Source of the DNA: Methylophilaceae bacterium
Lineage (GTDB): Bacteria > Pseudomonadota > Gammaproteobacteria > Burkholderiales > Methylophilaceae
DNA length: 64,000 nt
Reading direction: 5' to 3'
Assembly (NCBI GenBank): GCA_947379975.1
Contig: CANCPF010000007.1
Coordinates: 8,964-72,963 of the forward strand
Made by a program: the position numbers and the translations under genes. Shown piece after piece: positions 61,804 through 64,000 of the stretch; positions within the stretch are counted from its first letter, which is position 1, and each line of letters opens with the position of its first letter. The notes under the pieces were generated by a model. The model did not search any database. It was not told the origin of the DNA and saw only the letters and a list, made by a program, of their open reading frames with translations.

Positions 61804-62799
61804 CTAATTAATGCCACTTTTGGTAGTTCGTGCTGACAATTGCGCTACAGCCGCGTCTAGACCAGCTTGCGCTGCTTCGCCTAATGCCTCTTGCGCCAAT
61901 GGCTGCAATGCTTGCAAAATTTGTGGCAGCCATTTTTGAATCCATTTTCCTATTTGCACATTATTGCTATCAGATTCCGCGGCAGCTACTTTAATAACAC
62001 TGTCAACCCAACGCACATGCTCATCAAACCATTCGCTCATAAATTCTGTCATCATGGCAAAGCTAGTTTGGCCAGATACGCTAGTTAAATCGCTAAAAGA
62101 TTGATACATAAGCGGATACATCAAACCATCCAACACAAGATTTTGTGCAACAAACAATTCGAACCAATCTTGGGTGGTAAGCATGTTTTCTGTGAGCTGG
62201 CGTATAGGCTGCCAAGCAGGATTGTTTTGCCATGCTGCTTTAGAAGTTTTAAGTGCATCGCCTGAATTGCCATCCAACATCAAACCTATTCGGGTAATGT
62301 ATTGAGCGATTCCTAGCCTATCCATTGCGCACATTGAAGCGGCTTGCGTAATCGAAACGCCATAGCCGTAAGCAGACATATAAGTATTGTTTAGATTAGC
62401 TGCGTACTCCATATGCCTTATCGGCACAAATACACTGATAATTTTTTCGCGTAAATCAGTTGGCAAGCTTGCGAGCATGTTGCGTTTTTCGACGAACGAA
62501 AAATTGCGTTCAGCCGCATCCTGTTGCTTGCTACGTGCGATTGTCCATGCACCGTAATAGTATTGACGCGGGTCAAGTAAACGATACCAATCGTTCATGA
62601 CGATAACCGTATTATCTTTATCGTAAATACTGCGATTTTTTGACCAAAGCGGTTGATAATGAAAATTTATTTCCGGTTGAACACCAATAGTCGCTTCTAA
62701 ATAACGTGATGCAGATTTTTCACTACCTGTAAAACGCGCAACTTGATCAAACGTATTGCGCAACGGCTTAATACTTAAGCTCTTAATATCGACTTGCAT
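61804..62799 (-). CDS. dmpL: Phenol hydroxylase beta subunit P1
   Basis: This 331-residue subunit resembles DmpL: MQVDIKSLSIKPLRNTFDQVARFTG, YQPLWSKNRSIYD and DWYRLLDPRQYYYGAW. It is structurally like the alpha subunit but lacks the iron ligands. The ATG has GAGGAGC upstream. The C-terminal 45 residues are Ala/Gln-rich. Confidence 0.96.
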   Translation of the reverse strand: MQVDIKSLSIKPLRNTFDQVARFTGSEKSASRYLEATIGVQPEINFHYQPLWSKNRSIYDKDNTVIVMNDWYRLLDPRQYYYGAWTIARSKQQDAAERNFSFVEKRNMLASLPTDLREKIISVFVPIRHMEYAANLNNTYMSAYGYGVSITQAASMCAMDRLGIAQYITRIGLMLDGNSGDALKTSKAAWQNNPAWQPIRQLTENMLTTQDWFELFVAQNLVLDGLMYPLMYQSFSDLTSVSGQTSFAMMTEFMSEWFDEHVRWVDSVIKVAAAESDSNNVQIGKWIQKWLPQILQALQPLAQEALGEAAQAGLDAAVAQLSARTTKSGIN

Positions 62800-62861
62800 C
62801 TATTGCTCCTCAAAAAACTATTTATAATTATTTAAGATTTTTATCTAAATCTTTTTTGCAT

Positions 62862-63089
62862 TTACTTAACTAGCTTTAGTAGTCCGTTGTGCTGTTGTTT
62901 TGTCATACCACTAATAGATTTTTCTACAACAATGTGGTTATTAAAGCAAAATTCTTTAAACGCCTCCTCCGGTAAAATTAGCTCAATGCACAAATCTGCA
63001 TCGGAAACAAAAAACTCGAATTCCACAAATCCGTTTACTGTTGTTCTGAGTACATTCACCCAACGCTTAGCTATGTCCATTATTTCCAT
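62862..63089 (-). CDS. dmpK: Phenol hydroxylase assembly protein P0
   Basis: The 75-residue protein has the DmpK pattern: KRWVNVLRTTVNGFVEFEFFVSDADLCIELILPEEAFKEFC. DmpK helps assemble the hydroxylase and is not needed for catalysis. ATGs lie at 63089 and 63080; an in-frame TTG at 63110 would add seven residues but lacks a Shine-Dalgarno. It is the first gene after the sigma-54 promoter. Confidence 0.9.
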   Translation of the reverse strand: MEIMDIAKRWVNVLRTTVNGFVEFEFFVSDADLCIELILPEEAFKEFCFNNHIVVEKSISGMTKQQHNGLLKLVK

Positions 63090-63160
63090 TACCTGTGATA
63101 AATCTTGCAAAATTTTTAATTACAGATTAATTACACATTAATTACATTTTACTTACATAA

Positions 63161-63176
63161 AGCAACATGTGTGCCA
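63161..63176 (-). promoter_or_regulatory. Sigma-54 promoter of the phenol hydroxylase operon
   Basis: On the minus strand the sequence reads TGGCAC-ACATG-TTGCT, an exact match to the -24/-12 consensus (TGGCAC-N5-TTGCW). The start point would be near 63150, about 60 bp before dmpK. The expected activator is the divergent dmpR gene. Confidence 0.93.
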
Positions 63177-63283
63177 CATTTAATACAATGTGTAATACTT
63201 CAGACATGTTTTCCATGTAAACCAAGCAATCACGCACTTTTTAAGTGCTATAAAAAATGCATACGCACTAAAATTACTCCGCA

Positions 63284-63300
63284 TTGATCAATTTTGAAAA
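63284..63300. promoter_or_regulatory. Candidate upstream activator site (DmpR/XylR-type)
   Basis: TTGATCAATTTTGAAAA contains the palindrome TTGATCAA, the half of the known XylR/DmpR UAS (TTGATCAATTGATCAA). It lies about 120 bp upstream of the -12 box, a normal enhancer distance. A second imperfect inverted repeat, TTATCA-AA-TGATTAA, lies at 63351-63365. The stretch between them is AT-rich and could be bent by IHF. Confidence 0.7.
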
Positions 63301-63383
63301 TTATATAAAAGAAATACATTTCACTATTTAATGAAAAGTTAATGTAATATTTATCAAATGATTAATTTAATTTATTGCTAAAA

Positions 63384-64000
63384 ATGAAAGATAAAAAAGA
63401 TAACACCGCAAAACCCAATGCTAATGACAAAAGCATGCAACTCAACTTTGCAAGTCTAGATGCTAGTCAGGGCTTGCCAGACATCAAGGACTTGGCAAGC
63501 CGCTTACACTTCAGCCCGGTCGATGGCCGTATTTGGTTGGATGACAGTCGCATGATTTTGTTACGTACAGAGGCATTCGGTGCGCTACGTCAAGAACTTA
63601 TTGAATCTTTAGGTATTGAATCTGCACGCGGTCTATTAACGCGCATGGGCTATTTAGCTGGATCGAAAGACGCAGCACTAGCACGTAAAATACGTCCAAA
63701 TGACACGCAAATGAATGTATTTATGGTCGGCCCGCAACTACATGGCTTAGAAGGAATTGTACAAGTAGAGCCTGTGTGCATGGAAATGAACAGTGAAACT
63801 GGACATTTTTATTGTGAGTGTATTTGGAAAGACTCATCAGAAGATGAGTCACATGTCGCAATTTATGGCTTAGGCACGGAGTCAGCCTGCTGGATGCAAA
63901 CAGGCTATGCAAGTGGCTACAGCAGTGCTTTCATGGGTAAGCGCATTTTATTTAGAGAAACCGAATGTAGCTCAATGGGCGCACTACATTGTCGCATTGT
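63384..64000 (+). CDS. dmpR: DmpR/XylR family sigma-54 activator, sensor domain (partial)
   Basis: The first 205 codons are present; the gene continues past the window. The A domain matches DmpR/PoxR/MopR: DLASRLHFSPVDGRIWLDDSRMILL, ARGLLTRMGYLAGSKDA, VGPQLHGLEGIV and GYASGYSSAFMGK. The zinc ligands of the vinyl-reductase (V4R) fold are conserved with a constant offset of 14 from PoxR: Cys169, Glu192, Cys195 and Cys203. It should bind phenol or methylphenols and activate the operon via sigma-54. It is divergent from dmpK. Confidence 0.95.
   Translation, partial: MKDKKDNTAKPNANDKSMQLNFASLDASQGLPDIKDLASRLHFSPVDGRIWLDDSRMILLRTEAFGALRQELIESLGIESARGLLTRMGYLAGSKDAALARKIRPNDTQMNVFMVGPQLHGLEGIVQVEPVCMEMNSETGHFYCECIWKDSSEDESHVAIYGLGTESACWMQTGYASGYSSAFMGKRILFRETECSSMGALHCRI

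Overview
The window looks like chromosome of a moderately AT-rich betaproteobacterium. The housekeeping genes (BamC, rnfABCDGE-nth, yajC-secD-secF, clpS-clpA, ffh) are of proteobacterial type, and the overall style would fit Methylophilaceae (Methylotenera-like). That placement is inference from gene content and composition only; no rRNA is present.

Positions 1-34600 are mostly core genome. They hold the 3' end of secA, a DUF1289 protein, a three-gene bufferin-type copper-peptide (RiPP) operon (bufA-bufB-bufC), DUF1841, nth with the six-gene Rnf/Rsx electron-transport complex, dapA-bamC-MBL hydrolase, a small Ala/Pro-repeat lipoprotein, a RoxA-type cupin oxygenase, pyrD, a stringent-starvation/GST-like protein, clpA/clpS, a CorC-type transporter, secF/secD/yajC/tgt, an apparently intact IS200/IS605 element (tnpA and tnpB divergent), pssA, leuA, an EamA exporter, a HAD phosphatase, a CcsA/YpjD-like membrane protein, ffh, and tRNA-Lys with its own promoter.

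Positions 34600-39600 form an accessory island next to tRNA-Lys. It carries an arsenic operon: arsR with a palindromic operator, an arsI-like lyase broken by one missing base, acr3, arsC, an ArsP-like permease and a small thioredoxin. The island ends in debris: the first 21 codons of a cation-efflux gene, an IS3-type orfA fragment, the C-terminus of a serine recombinase, and ACAGGG repeats.

Positions 39600-64000 are a large catabolic region for phenol and methylphenols. A multicomponent phenol hydroxylase (dmpKLMNOP) with ferredoxin (dmpQ) and catechol 2,3-dioxygenase (dmpB) is read leftward from a textbook sigma-54 promoter. The divergent dmpR-type activator gene runs off the right edge. The rest of the meta pathway (a GlcG/HbpS-like gene, dmpC, E, F, G, H, then a GST, a chromene-carboxylate-isomerase-like protein, dmpI, dmpD) lies about 9 kb further left, followed by a quinone oxidoreductase. 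Between the two halves sit a LysR regulator and a four-gene envelope module: YCF48-like lipoprotein, RND permease, DUF1302 outer-membrane protein and DUF1329 periplasmic protein. Together the genes would take phenol to catechol, 2-hydroxymuconic semialdehyde, and finally pyruvate and acetyl-CoA.

The least explained parts are the envelope module with its promoter region (six decamers in exact 10-bp register, next to two LysR-type ATAC...GTAT boxes 21 bp apart), the glutathione-linked gene pair inside the meta operon, and the bufferin operon.
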